A stretch of 64,000 nucleotides of DNA from assembly GCA_019638115.1 (NCBI GenBank), contig JAHBUK010000007.1, positions 1 through 64,000 of the forward strand, written 5' to 3'. The notes under the pieces were generated by a model. It was not told the DNA's origin and searched no databases. It worked only from the letters and a program-made list of their open reading frames with translations. This stretch comes from Flavobacteriales bacterium. GTDB lineage: Bacteria; Bacteroidota; Bacteroidia; Flavobacteriales_F; PHOS-HE28. The translations under genes were made by a program, and so were the position numbers. Below are positions 26,503 through 34,667 of this stretch, one piece after another (position 1 is the stretch's first letter; each line of letters begins with the position of its first letter).

Positions 26503-26892
26503 ATGCGCCGCATCCCCTTCCATACCGCCGCCTACAGCCTGCTCGCGCTCTTCGCCGCCGCCTTCCTCTTCCAGCTGGTGGTGCTCGCCGGCTTCATCCC
26601 CACCGAAATGGTGTGGGGCGGTCGCCTGCAGAACGAGGACGAGCGCACGGTGGGCGCATTGGTGAGCATGGCGGTGCTTGCGCTCGCCGTATGCATCGTG
26701 CTCATCCGCATGGGCCGCATGGCCAGTTCCATGCAAGCACTCGGCAAGTGGGGCATGTGGGCCATCTGCGCGCTCTTCGCTCTCAATACCGTCGGCAACC
26801 TCTTCGCGCTGGACCTCCGTGAGACGCTCATCTTCACGCCGGTCACACTGGTCGCGGCGGTAATGGCTGCGCGCGTGGCCATGGGGGAGTGA
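26503..26892 (+). CDS. Hypothetical membrane protein (4 TM)
   Basis: A 129-residue protein with four hydrophobic helices (LLALFAAAFLFQLVVLAGF; GALVSMAVLALAVCIVLI; WGMWAICALFALNTVGNLF; FTPVTLVAAVMAARVAM). The second-last helix and spacing resemble small integral membrane proteins seen widely in bacteria without known function. It starts 43 bases after the CotH gene and is convergent with the next gene. Confidence 0.7.
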   Translation: MRRIPFHTAAYSLLALFAAAFLFQLVVLAGFIPTEMVWGGRLQNEDERTVGALVSMAVLALAVCIVLIRMGRMASSMQALGKWGMWAICALFALNTVGNLFALDLRETLIFTPVTLVAAVMAARVAMGE

Positions 26893-26920
26893 GTCGCCTT
26901 TCAATCCTGTCTGCATACAT

Positions 26921-27643
26921 TCAAGGAGCGGCCTTCCACGCCACCACCCGGTACCGCAGGCGCACGTCGCTCCACACGCTGTTCGCACCCGATGTGGTGG
27001 CATCACGCATGGCGGCCGGCTCGCTCCATTGGTCCATGGGCTTCGGCGCCGGTGGCAAGGGCAGGTCGAAGGCCAGCCAGGTCTCCTCCAAGTGGAAGCT
27101 TAGGATGCGTGTTCCCGAAACGCTGTACAGCAGTGCCGTTGCAGGCACCACCAGGTGTCCGTCCTCCTCGCGGTAGCGCGCGCTGTCCACGTCCACACCC
27201 CGGTTGTCGCGGTCGCTGGCATAGAGGCTCATGCGGATGGAGCCGGGCTCGCGCGATCGTTCGCTCAGCAGGTGCAGCGGCACCAGCACTTCCACCTCCA
27301 CCGCCAATGTTTCGGCTGGTGCTTTCAGTGGGGCGGGTTTGCTCAGCAGGCTCAGTCCAGCGATGCCCCACAGCGCCAGTTGGCCCAGTCCGATGGACCA
27401 GCCCGCTGCTTTCCAGAACTGCGACCACTCCACCGCGCCCGCCAGCTTGGTGCCCAGCAGACCCAGCAAAAAGCCACCGATCAAGCCCGCCGGGATCAGC
27501 ACGAAACCGATCATCATGCCGCGCTTTCCCTCGAAGTCACTGACCCCGTGCAGCTTGGTCACTTTGTCGGCCAAGGGTAGCGTTACCAATGCCGTAACAA
27601 GCGCGCTGAGCAAAGCGATGGTGAGGGCGAGCTTCCAGGACAT
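26921..27643 (-). CDS. Hypothetical membrane protein with soluble C-terminal domain
   Basis: A 240-residue protein with membrane helices in the first half (LALTIALLSALVTALVTLPL; GFVLIPAGLIGGFLLGLLG; IGLGQLALWGIAGLSLL) and a beta-rich C-terminal domain (SGTRILSFHLEETWLAFDLP) of about 130 residues. No catalytic motif is evident and the family is not recognised. The ATG at 27643 begins the first helix directly. Confidence 0.65.
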   Translation of the reverse strand: MSWKLALTIALLSALVTALVTLPLADKVTKLHGVSDFEGKRGMMIGFVLIPAGLIGGFLLGLLGTKLAGAVEWSQFWKAAGWSIGLGQLALWGIAGLSLLSKPAPLKAPAETLAVEVEVLVPLHLLSERSREPGSIRMSLYASDRDNRGVDVDSARYREEDGHLVVPATALLYSVSGTRILSFHLEETWLAFDLPLPPAPKPMDQWSEPAAMRDATTSGANSVWSDVRLRYRVVAWKAAP

Positions 27644-27706
27644 GCGTTAAAATTGAAGTGGGTGAAGTTCGCCATCTTCGGCCTGCGCGCAAATCCCCTT
27701 CAACCC

Positions 27707-27988
27707 ATGCCACCACAGGTCACCATCACCACCGACGGTCGTTCCGGATCGGTGATCTACACCGCCGAGGGCGGTCGCATCAGCGGCTGGTGGGAGTTCG
27801 GGGGAGGCGATGCCCTCGTCATTGCCAACTTCGGCATTGCGGAGGAATGGAGGCGTGTATACCCCTGGGCCGTTGCCGAACGCAGCGCCATCCTGCACTT
27901 CATCGCGCAGGAGATGATCCGGCAGAAAGCGGCAGGCTACCGGGCCTCGGTGGATGAGGAGAGCGGTTGGATCGAGCTGTACCGTTGA
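27707..27988 (+). CDS. Hypothetical protein (about 93 aa)
   Basis: A soluble protein, MPPQVTITTDGRSGSVIYTA to EESGWIELYR. It has N-terminal strands (SVIYTAEGGRISGWWEFGGG) followed by a helix (EEWRRVYPWAVAERSAILHF). No family recognised. An open frame extends upstream to a TTG at 27653, but the ATG at 27707 gives a compact domain. The GNAT gene starts 38 bases after its end. Confidence 0.6.
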   Translation: MPPQVTITTDGRSGSVIYTAEGGRISGWWEFGGGDALVIANFGIAEEWRRVYPWAVAERSAILHFIAQEMIRQKAAGYRASVDEESGWIELYR

Positions 27989-28026
27989 AAAGCGAAGCGC
28001 AGCGTTCCATCCTCCACCTTTGCAGC

Positions 28027-28620
28027 ATGTCCCGCGTCACCACGCCCATCTCGCTCACCGGTCAGCACGTTGCCCTTGAGCCGCTCACCCAAGCCCACCA
28101 CGACGAGCTCTGCGACGCCACCCGCGATGGCGACATCTGGAAGCTCTGGTACACCAACGTGCCATCGCCCGAGGGCATGCGCGCCGAGATCGATCGCCGC
28201 AACGCTTTGCTGCTGCAAGGCACCATGCTACCCTGGGCCGTGCGCGACCTCAGCACCGGCAAGGTGGTGGGCATGACGACCTACATGAACATCGAAGCGG
28301 AAAAACCGCGTGTGGAGATCGGTTCCACCTGGTACGCGCGCTCGGTGCAACGCACCGCCCTCAACACGGAGTGCAAGTTGCTGCTGCTCAGCCACGCCTT
28401 CGAAACGCTCGACTGCATGGCCGTGGAGTTCCGCACCAGCTTCTTCAACTTCCCCAGCCGCCGCGCCATCGAACGCCTCGGTGCCAAGTCCGATGGCATC
28501 CTGCGCAACCACATGCGCATGCCCGATGGCACGCTGCGCGACACCTGCGTCTATTCCATCCTGCCGCACGAATGGCCTGCGGTGAAGAAGGGCTTGATGT
28601 TCCGCTTGGGGCGAGCATGA
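28027..28620 (+). CDS. GNAT family N-acetyltransferase (RimJ/RimL-like)
   Basis: A 197-residue acetyltransferase of the RimJ/RimL-like subgroup: TGQHVALEPLTQAHHDEL at the N-terminus, the strand KVVGMTTYMNIEAEKPRVEI, and the late helix NFPSRRAIERLGAKSDGIL with the R-A-I-E-R-L-G-A-K motif. Such enzymes acetylate protein N-termini or small amines using acetyl-CoA; the substrate is unknown. CACCTTTG ends 4 bases before the ATG at 28027, matching the leaderless pattern. Confidence 0.85.
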   Translation: MSRVTTPISLTGQHVALEPLTQAHHDELCDATRDGDIWKLWYTNVPSPEGMRAEIDRRNALLLQGTMLPWAVRDLSTGKVVGMTTYMNIEAEKPRVEIGSTWYARSVQRTALNTECKLLLLSHAFETLDCMAVEFRTSFFNFPSRRAIERLGAKSDGILRNHMRMPDGTLRDTCVYSILPHEWPAVKKGLMFRLGRA

Positions 28621-28685
28621 GTGTCAGGAATACCAACATTCAACGACCATACGTTCAAGGCAATCCCTCGCGCCGATCCGTAACC

Positions 28686-29462
28686 ATGAAGCAGCTCTTT
28701 CTCCTCGCGTTCCTACTCACCACCGGCCGTGTTGCCGCCCAGCTCCCCAACGGCAGCACCGCGCCCGACTTCACCCTTACCGACTACTACGGCGGAACGC
28801 ACAACCTCTACAGCTACCTCGATGCTGGCAAAACGGTCTTCGTGGAGATCTTCGCCGCGCATTGCCCCACCTGCTGGACCTACCACCAGACGCACCGCCT
28901 CAAGAACATCTACGAAGCATACGGACCGGATGCCACGGATGAACTGATGGTGCTCGCCCTGGAGTACGACGAGTACAATGACTCCACCGCCTTCCTCGGC
29001 AACCACGAGCCGTGGGTAACACAAGGCAACTGGTTGGAGGGCACGCCATATCCCATCTTCAACGTGGAGTTCCCGGACCGCGGTGTGTTCGCCGATTACA
29101 ACGTCACTTTCTACCCGGTGATCTACAAGATCTGCCCCGACCGGATCCTTGAGCGTGTGCAGACCTCCTGGAACGAAACACAGCTCTACCAGTTGGTCCA
29201 GGACTGCCAGGCCGCGCTCTCGGTGAATGAGCTGATCGACCTTGGCAACATCCGCTTCGATCCACTAACGCGCAGCCTGCTTATCGAGCATTACGCCGAG
29301 GTACTAGGCCTTGAGGTCTACGATACGCAAGGGCGCGTGGTGCAGCGTGTGGCCGCGATCAACGCTTCCACCGTGCAAGTTGCGGAGGTGCCTTTGGGCG
29401 TGTACCTGTTCCGCTTGATCACGGAGCGTGGGCCGGTGGTGAAGCGTTTTGTGGTGGAGTAG
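28686..29462 (+). CDS. Secreted thioredoxin-fold protein with T9SS sorting domain
   Basis: A 258-residue exported protein. Signal peptide MKQLFLLAFLLTTGRVAA is followed by a TlpA/AhpC-like thioredoxin fold (GSTAPDFTLTDYYGG) with a CxxC active site in AAHCPTCWTYH. The C-terminal 70 residues form a T9SS sorting domain (LEVYDTQGRVVQRVAAINAS, then VPLGVYLFRLITERGPVVKR). A redox-active CxxC protein delivered to the cell surface is a recurrent theme in T9SS bacteria. It starts 65 bases after the GNAT gene. Confidence 0.85.
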   Translation: MKQLFLLAFLLTTGRVAAQLPNGSTAPDFTLTDYYGGTHNLYSYLDAGKTVFVEIFAAHCPTCWTYHQTHRLKNIYEAYGPDATDELMVLALEYDEYNDSTAFLGNHEPWVTQGNWLEGTPYPIFNVEFPDRGVFADYNVTFYPVIYKICPDRILERVQTSWNETQLYQLVQDCQAALSVNELIDLGNIRFDPLTRSLLIEHYAEVLGLEVYDTQGRVVQRVAAINASTVQVAEVPLGVYLFRLITERGPVVKRFVVE

Positions 29463-29668
29463 CCGGGGCTTTGGTGATCAGCGCATGCGGTGCCCGTTGA
29501 GGCCGACTTCGCTGCCGGACGTGTGTAAACGCAGGAACACGTGGAGGCCCATTTAAAGGCCAAGTGTGCACGGTGAAGGTCGAGCGGGATGCGGCCCTGC
29601 CACTTGAATGGAAGTCACTGAACGGATGAGCCCAAGCATGGGCATACCCTGAAGCATGTCGGGGGCCT

Positions 29669-29676
29669 TATCTTTG
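29669..29676 (+). promoter_or_regulatory. -7 box TATCTTTG upstream of antitoxin
   Basis: Exact TAnnTTTG match, ending 18 bases before the ATG at 29695. It argues against the upstream ATG at 29656, which would lie before the box. Confidence 0.55.
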
Positions 29677-29694
29677 AGCAACAAGAACGGCGTC

Positions 29695-29946
29695 ATGTCC
29701 TTCACGAACAAACCCTCAGTGTCCCTCACGCTCGATCAAGTGATGGAGATCGTGGACCAGCTATCCCCGGCTGATACGCTGAAGGTGGCCAAGCACATCA
29801 AGAAGAAGAACAAGGATGCGGACCTTGATGATCTGATCGCGATCTTCAGCAAGGTGAAGATGAGCGAGAAGGAAGTGACAGCTATCGTGGAGGACGTCCG
29901 AGCTGAACGCTACGCCCGCGAGAAAGCGCGTCACGCTGGTCGTTGA
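29695..29946 (+). CDS. Predicted antitoxin of a PIN-toxin pair
   Basis: An 83-residue protein: MSFTNKPSVSLTLDQVMEIV, then LSPADTLKVAKHIKKKNKDA and a charged helical C-terminus EVTAIVEDVRAERYAREKAR. Small, helical and partnered with a PIN-domain gene, it fits a VapB-type role, although no known DNA-binding fold is evident. The start follows the -7 box TATCTTTG. The PIN gene overlaps its 3' end in another frame. Confidence 0.6.
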   Translation: MSFTNKPSVSLTLDQVMEIVDQLSPADTLKVAKHIKKKNKDADLDDLIAIFSKVKMSEKEVTAIVEDVRAERYAREKARHAGR

Positions 29947-30333
29947 TGTCAACGTGTTGGTGAGCATGCTCATCAACCACGATGAGCAGGCATCAAGTGG
30001 CTGTTCAACAAGCAAGCTTTCCGGGTGATGGTTTCATCCGGTCTTTTGGGTGAGTTGGAAGAAGTCTTGATGCGACCGCAGTTCAGGCGTTACCTTACGG
30101 TGGCTCAGGCTGAGCGGGCCGTGCGACGGATATCGAAGCGGTCAAGTCTGGTGGAGACCGCCTTCCAAGTGCGCCCCATTTCTCGCGACCCCAAGGACGA
30201 CTACTTGCTCGCGTTGGCCAAGAAAGGCAAGGCGGACATCCTCATCACCGGCGATGAGGACCTGCTGGTGCTGAAGAAGTATGGCAAGACACGCATCGTA
30301 AAGCCAGCGGCATTCAGGAAGGAGTTCCTGTGA
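29903..30333 (+). pseudogene. PIN-domain toxin (VapC-like), frameshifted
   Basis: The N-terminal part in one frame reads RVTLVVDVNVLVSMLINHDE, the start of a PIN nuclease domain with its first acidic residue, but stops at TGA 30026-30028. The rest continues in another frame: IKWLFNKQAFRVMVSSGLLG, then DPKDDYLLALAKKGKADILI and TGDEDLLVLKKYG, which supplies the other acidic residues. One missing base near 29985-29990 explains the break. No ATG, GTG or TTG starts the first part in frame, so it is decayed further or begins at a non-standard codon. It is of the PIN family of putative toxin components. Confidence 0.75.
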
Positions 30334-30380
30334 GCCAATTTACCCGGTGTGGATAGCCCCATTGGCGATCCTGTCCTGGT

Positions 30381-30599
30381 TCAGCCTTCGGTGACCTTCG
30401 CAGCGAATGCCAGGCACGCGAGGAAGTCATCCTTCTCCAATTCGGGATGATCGCGGATGATCTCCTCGGTGCTCATACCGCTGGCCATCAGTTCCAGCAC
30501 GTTCTGCACCGGCCAGCGCATGCCGCGCACCACGGCCTTGCCATGGCAGATGTGCGGATCGGTGGTGATGCGAGAAAGAAGATCGGGCGACTGGCTCAT
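30381..30599 (-). CDS. DUF433 domain protein (orphan antitoxin-like)
   Basis: A 72-residue DUF433 protein: LLSRITTDPHICHGKAVVRG, MRWPVQNVLELMASGMSTEE and IIRDHPELEKDDFLACLAFA follow the family pattern of a winged helix-like antitoxin. DUF433 proteins are normally paired with a DUF5615 PIN-like toxin, which is not found next to it. The ATG at 30599 was chosen over the TTG at 30608; TACCTTGG ends 5 bases before it. Confidence 0.8.
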   Translation of the reverse strand: MSQSPDLLSRITTDPHICHGKAVVRGMRWPVQNVLELMASGMSTEEIIRDHPELEKDDFLACLAFAAKVTEG

Positions 30600-30670
30600 G
30601 AACCCCAAGGTAAGCCGATGCTCCAGGACATCACAAGTTCACACCTCATGGCAGGACGGCCCCGACGCTA

Positions 30671-31015
30671 TCAACCCTTGTCTTTCTGCGCACGCAGTTC
30701 GGCAGCCAGTTGCTTCATGGCCTTCGTATCCACCGTATCGTAGTCGCTCTTGTCGTAGATGCTGAGCAGGTAAAGCTCCGCATCCTCGGTGACCACATAG
30801 GTGATCACACGTCCGCCACCGGACTTCCCTTTGCCTTTGCTGCCAATGGCCAGGCGGATCTTGTAAAGACCATGGCCGAGCGAGGTTCCGGTGTTCGGCT
30901 TGGCCTCCAGTTCCTTCTCCAGCTTCAACAGATCCTTGCCCAGCGAACGATGGCGCTTGAGCAACGGGCGCAACTCCTTCTCAAAGGCCGGCGTGGGGAT
31001 GACCCTATGCTTCAC
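30671..31015 (-). CDS. RelE/ParE-type toxin
   Basis: A 114-residue toxin: IPTPAFEKELRPLLKRHRSL, LGHGLYKIRLAIGSKGKGKS, GGGRVITYVVTEDAELYLLS and IYDKSDYDT are characteristic of the RelE-like ribosome-dependent mRNA interferases of this subgroup. The start is GTG at 31015, inside the end of the antitoxin gene (11-base overlap). Unlike the two other toxins nearby it has no frame disruption and should be functional. Confidence 0.88.
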   Translation of the reverse strand: MKHRVIPTPAFEKELRPLLKRHRSLGKDLLKLEKELEAKPNTGTSLGHGLYKIRLAIGSKGKGKSGGGRVITYVVTEDAELYLLSIYDKSDYDTVDTKAMKQLAAELRAQKDKG

Positions 31016-31223
31016 GCAGCACGTCCTTCAGGGTCCGCTTCTTCAGCTTGCCGCTACGCATGCGCGCCACCTGGTCCAGCGCAGTGCTCAAGGTGGAACG
31101 GAGTTTCAGCAGCTGCTCGTAGTGCCGCAGCTTGCCCACCAGCTCGTTCCAGTCCTCCACAGGGACCTGCACGGCCTGCACGTTGCCTTCGGCATCGTTC
31201 ACGTAGCGCATCGGGACTTTCAT
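31005..31223 (-). CDS. Antitoxin partner of the RelE-type toxin
   Basis: A 72-residue protein, MKVPMRYVNDAEGNVQAVQV, then VEDWNELVGKLRHYEQLLKL and a basic C-terminal tail (RMRSGKLKKRTLKDVLREA). Its reading frame overlaps the toxin start by 11 bases, the typical antitoxin-first arrangement. An exact -7 box (31229-31236) ends 5 bases before the ATG at 31223, so the pair is probably transcribed as a leaderless mRNA and autoregulated. Confidence 0.82.
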   Translation of the reverse strand: MKVPMRYVNDAEGNVQAVQVPVEDWNELVGKLRHYEQLLKLRSTLSTALDQVARMRSGKLKKRTLKDVLREA

Positions 31224-31500
31224 CAATCCAAAGGTAAGCGCCTAACTCTCAAAACTCCTGAAGATGTCTCATCCCGCCTTAGCGGGAACTCCGGCACCAG
31301 CTTGTACACGGTCTTCGGCCTCAGGCCAAGTTCGTACTTCTTAAAGAGGCTCATTAACCGCTCGCCGTCGATCAGCTATGGGCGGCACGCCATCCCGGTT
31401 GGCTTCCTTCTGGGCATCTTGGGTAAAGCGGCCGGTGGTGAGGACCAACCCCTTCTCAGCGCGGCCAGTTACTGCCGCGGAAGTCGCGGACCCAGGTGGA
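31223..31500 (-). pseudogene. Remnant of an Mrr-type restriction endonuclease (C-terminal part)
   Basis: On the minus strand the frames contain RDFRGSNWPR, EKGLVLTTGRFTQDAQKEAN, RDGVPP and LIDGERLMSLFKKYELGL, the C-terminal half of an Mrr_cat domain (GLxxTTGxFTxxAxxEAxRDGxPPIxLIDGexL). The pieces lie in different frames: a shift occurs near 31372 (between the PPI and LIDG segments) and a stop splits the RDFRGS and EKGLV segments. The N-terminal half is missing. Mrr enzymes cut methylated foreign DNA. This is a decayed defence gene. Confidence 0.7.
31229..31236 (-). promoter_or_regulatory. -7 box TACCTTTG of the RelE-type pair
   Basis: Exact TAnnTTTG on the minus strand, 5 bases before the antitoxin ATG. 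The remnant reading frame of the Mrr pseudogene runs across it. Confidence 0.6.
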
Positions 31501-31569
31501 GGCAGCCGGACAAATGCGTGAAGCAGGGACTCGAAGAAGAAGACGCTGCGACGGTATGGTATGTGGAGA

Positions 31570-31914
31570 TCAACGCCCCCAGAAGAGCGTGTCGCACCGG
31601 GCGGAGCGCTTCTTGAATTCCGACAACGACGTCACTCCGTGCTGGTCAGCAAGGGGCTCCAGCTTCCTTCCTTGCAGCAGCCATTGCTTGGTGAGTCGTC
31701 CACGGCCGTGCAAGCGAAGCGTATCACCGGCAAGCGACCACCGGCCGGCATCGCCCATGATGATGTCCGTCCACCAGACATGCTGGTAGGTGGAGTCGGG
31801 GAAGAGCGTGAGCTGCTCGCGTAGCCTCTCACCATCACCGCGATAGGTGCCGGCCAGGCCGCTACAGCCCAGCAGCAAGCAGGCCCATGTGGAAGCGAGG
31901 AGCGTGGAACGCAT
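31570..31914 (-). CDS. Small predicted lipoprotein
   Basis: A 114-residue protein with a lipoprotein signal (MRSTLLASTWACLLLGC, lipobox LLGC) and a lipocalin-like beta-rich body: GTYRGDGERLREQLTLFPDS, TYQHVWWTDIIMGDAGRWSL. The start ATG at 31914 follows the 15-base sequence GACCTTTGCGCC-ATG, identical to that before osmC at 16428. Its position between two decayed restriction genes is probably incidental. Family not recognised. Confidence 0.68.
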   Translation of the reverse strand: MRSTLLASTWACLLLGCSGLAGTYRGDGERLREQLTLFPDSTYQHVWWTDIIMGDAGRWSLAGDTLRLHGRGRLTKQWLLQGRKLEPLADQHGVTSLSEFKKRSARCDTLFWGR

Positions 31915-32053
31915 GGCGCAAAGGTCGGGATGGATAAGGATGCATGGCGGCTGGTGGTGGCTGAAAGCCCAGGGGCGCGTTGGCGATCGCGCAAGGGCCT
32001 TGGGCCCCGGAGCATAGCCGGAGCTAAGTGACGGGTCCCGCAAGGAAGTATGG

Positions 32054-32161
32054 GTGCTAAAGATCCTCGCGCAGCGCGAATGGGAATGTGGAGCCCGGTT
32101 CCAGATCATTGAGGCGAAAGCGGCGGATACCATCAATGCCTATCGCAAGCGCCGCCGGTGA
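32054..32161 (+). pseudogene. 3' fragment of an unidentified gene
   Basis: A frame reading WVLKILAQREWECGARFQII, EAKAADTINAYRKRRR and stop at 32159-32161 has coding character but no start; a stop lies shortly upstream in frame. It directly precedes the endonuclease fragment and is probably the C-terminal end of a gene from the same lost defence locus. I cannot name the family. Confidence 0.35.
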
Positions 32162-32191
32162 TCGCCCAACTCTTGCTTCCTTTGAAGTGCC

Positions 32192-32533
32192 ATGAAGCTC
32201 TGGGCCGGCGTCACCGACAACGATTGGTACACCTTTCTCTCCGCACGCGGACTGGATGAGGTGAACTTCTGGCGCCCATCGCCGGGGCCGTACTTCACCA
32301 GCCTGCCTGCGGGCACACCGTTCCTGTTCAAGTTGAAGGCGCCTTACAACCACATTGCTGGTGGTGGCTTCTTCGCGCAGTACTCCACCCTGCCGCTGGA
32401 AATGGTGTGGGATGCCTTCGGGGAAAAGAACGGGGCCGCGACATTCCGGGAGTTCGATCAGAAGATCCGGATGTACCGCAGGCTGCCGAAAGGGCCGTTG
32501 GAGATGGGCTTGCGCAGGATATCCAGGTTCTGA
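32192..32533 (+). pseudogene. 5' fragment of an HNH-type restriction endonuclease
   Basis: The 113-residue frame begins MKLWAGVTDNDWYTFLSARG, continues LDEVNFWRPSPG and GTPFLFKLKAPYNHIAGGGF, then WDAFGEKNGAATFREFDQKI. This is the N-terminal domain of a family of HNH restriction endonucleases of about 300 residues, in which the catalytic HNH lies in the C-terminal part. Here the similarity ends near 32490 and the frame stops at 32533. The missing half has been replaced by the AT-richer segment carrying the PD-(D/E)XK gene. The pattern comes from memory of the family, not from a search. Confidence 0.6.
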
Positions 32534-32586
32534 GCCTGACGCGACTAAAGAACTTGTCACTTCGATTAGAATCGGACTTTTGCTTA

Positions 32587-34521
32587 ATGGGAGCCTTCTC
32601 TGACCGCTGCCGGAAAGGCAGCATCAAACATCCGGCGAGGCTCGGATTCTCGCTAGATAGTTGGCGCACCGAGTTCAACAGATGCACTAACAACACAACA
32701 GAGGACCGCGACCTGTTCGATGCGGGTATCTGGTTCCACGAGCGGTTTGTTTGCCTGCGGACCATTTCTGCAACGATCGACCTGAGTTGCATTGACCGGT
32801 CAACCTTCAGGAAGGTCGTAGTAGCGGCCTTGAATTACCAACTGCACATGACGCGCTGGTATCTCGAAGCACGGGCCGAAGAGCGAGGGTTCCATGATGG
32901 CGACCTCACTGACGTGGATGGATTCGAATCGGTTATCAACGCCGGGCGACATGTACTCGCTCATAAAGGACCTTTCAGCACGACGCCAACACCGATTCGA
33001 CAAAGCCACCTGGACCTGGTGAACGTGTTGTTGATGCTCAATATCCAGTACGACAACCACGATGCCCTCTTTCAAAAATGCCTTTGGCAGGGATGGAAGG
33101 TGACAAAATGCCATTCGAAGGATGTCTTTGGTCCAGGCGACGATGCGAAGGAGAAAGTCCGGGCTTTGGCATGGCAGCGGTATCAGTGGCTGATTACGAG
33201 CAGGAGCCGTATGCTGCGCGAAAGTTGGAAGGAGTTGGATGGCCCCTTCAAACGGTATCACTCCACGTATCGGTGGGAAGCATGCAATGTTGTTCGTGGT
33301 GGCCACTGGATGAATTTCGAGCTGGCACACCCAAAGGATGTTGAAGAGCGAATTCCCTTATTGGTCGAGATGTTCGCCGTGACCCAGGAGGCGATGTTCA
33401 AGCCCTTTCTGGTGGAGCGTTTCCCGAAGATCCCGCACCTCGATCTGAACCTTCTTTCGGAATCATTCGCAGTCCTGGCCTCACTTGCGCACAAGTTGCG
33501 GGAGGGTATCAAGTTGATACCATTCGTTCCGGAGACCGTACCGCTCTTCTGCCCACTCATCGAAAGGGAACAAGTGAACAAGACCGTCACCGTGAGCCAA
33601 GGGGTTGAACCTGATGTTGCATCCAGCGTCTCGCAGATGTTCACGTATCGCGGAACCGCGTATGACGACCTGTACTTGAAGCCGCTGGTACCGATCGCTG
33701 ATCATGAGTATGCCATGGTACTACCGCCCTTTGTGATCCCCAATACTACATGGCTCATGGAGCACTGGATGAAGGAAGGTGGCCTCGATCCCGCAGCCAA
33801 AGGAAAGGAGTACGAGAAGGAGGTGAGGAAGTCCCTGACGACCGCCTGCCGGTTGGCGACAGGGGAAGTGCTGCCCGAAGCGGTCGTGCTCGACAAAGGT
33901 CTCAATGAGGAAGAGGTGGATCTGATCGTTCGTATAGGTAACAAGCTGCTCGTTGGGGAAATCAAGTGCCTGAATTTCCCGACCCGGCCCGAGGAAGTGT
34001 TCAACTATGAGCGCAAGCTGGTTGCCGGTGCGGACCAAGCACTGCGGAAGGCGGATAGAGTACGGGCACGGATGAATACGGTCATGGCCTTGTTCCAGAA
34101 GCCGTTCGATTGTTCACGAGACGTTGAGGTAGTCCCCTTAGTGCTTACCAACGTGCCCTTGGGTGTTGGACAGTCATTCAAGGATGTACCTGTCACTGAT
34201 CTCCTGATCTTGTCCAACTACCTGAACAGCGGCCAGATCGATGCCTACGTTGAGTTGGAGACCCCGGAAGGCCTGCTTCGACACAAGGAGATTCTCACTC
34301 TCTATGTAACCGATCGCGAAGCAGAGGACAATCTTCAGAGCTACTTGCGCAAACCAGCGGCATTCACGCGCAATGAACGTTTCATCAAGGAGACCAGCAA
34401 AGAGTGGCTTCCGCTACCCGGCTTCAAACCTGCTATAGGTCGACGGTTCGATGTGGTATCGCAGGTTCGACCGAGGTCAGAGTGGGGGAAGTCTGCTCCT
34501 GATCCGGGCCAGGATCAATGA
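32587..34521 (+). CDS. Large protein with C-terminal PD-(D/E)XK nuclease motif, candidate defence gene
   Basis: A 644-residue protein. Residues 1-390 contain long helical segments (LNYQLHMTRWYLEARAEERG; LPIREQVNK-like charged stretches) with no family I recognise. At residues 406-470 is a nuclease-like module of the NERD/PD-(D/E)XK kind: KGKEYEKEVRKSLTTACRLA, then EEEVDLIVRIGNKLLVGEIK with Asp445, Glu458 and Lys460 in the D-X12-E-x-K arrangement. The ATG at 32587 is chosen because GACTTTTG ends 4 bases before it; the open frame extends further upstream only as a shadow of the HNH fragment. GC content falls at the start of this gene, which suggests horizontal arrival with the neighbouring defence operon. 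Confidence 0.72.
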   Translation: MGAFSDRCRKGSIKHPARLGFSLDSWRTEFNRCTNNTTEDRDLFDAGIWFHERFVCLRTISATIDLSCIDRSTFRKVVVAALNYQLHMTRWYLEARAEERGFHDGDLTDVDGFESVINAGRHVLAHKGPFSTTPTPIRQSHLDLVNVLLMLNIQYDNHDALFQKCLWQGWKVTKCHSKDVFGPGDDAKEKVRALAWQRYQWLITSRSRMLRESWKELDGPFKRYHSTYRWEACNVVRGGHWMNFELAHPKDVEERIPLLVEMFAVTQEAMFKPFLVERFPKIPHLDLNLLSESFAVLASLAHKLREGIKLIPFVPETVPLFCPLIEREQVNKTVTVSQGVEPDVASSVSQMFTYRGTAYDDLYLKPLVPIADHEYAMVLPPFVIPNTTWLMEHWMKEGGLDPAAKGKEYEKEVRKSLTTACRLATGEVLPEAVVLDKGLNEEEVDLIVRIGNKLLVGEIKCLNFPTRPEEVFNYERKLVAGADQALRKADRVRARMNTVMALFQKPFDCSRDVEVVPLVLTNVPLGVGQSFKDVPVTDLLILSNYLNSGQIDAYVELETPEGLLRHKEILTLYVTDREAEDNLQSYLRKPAAFTRNERFIKETSKEWLPLPGFKPAIGRRFDVVSQVRPRSEWGKSAPDPGQDQ

Positions 34522-34667
34522 CCGATGCCTGTGCCGCAGCCCAGGTCCACGATCCCCCCGGCGGCCTGTGCCCGTTCCAAGCACCAACGCACCAGTTCCG
34601 GTGGATAGGTAGGCCGCGCCTGCGCGTAGAGGGTGGCCAAGCCGGTGAAGCTTTCGGTGAGGCGCAT
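34515..34667 (-). pseudogene. 5' fragment of a class I SAM-dependent methyltransferase
   Basis: From the ATG at 34667 the minus strand encodes MRLTESFTGLATLYAQARPT, YPPELVRWCLERAQAAGG and IVDLGCGTGIGH, then stops at 34515-34517. The last part is methyltransferase motif I (hDLGCGTG), so only the first 50 of some 250 residues remain. The break coincides with the stop codon of the nuclease gene (overlap of a few bases), marking an insertion or deletion junction. Confidence 0.75.
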
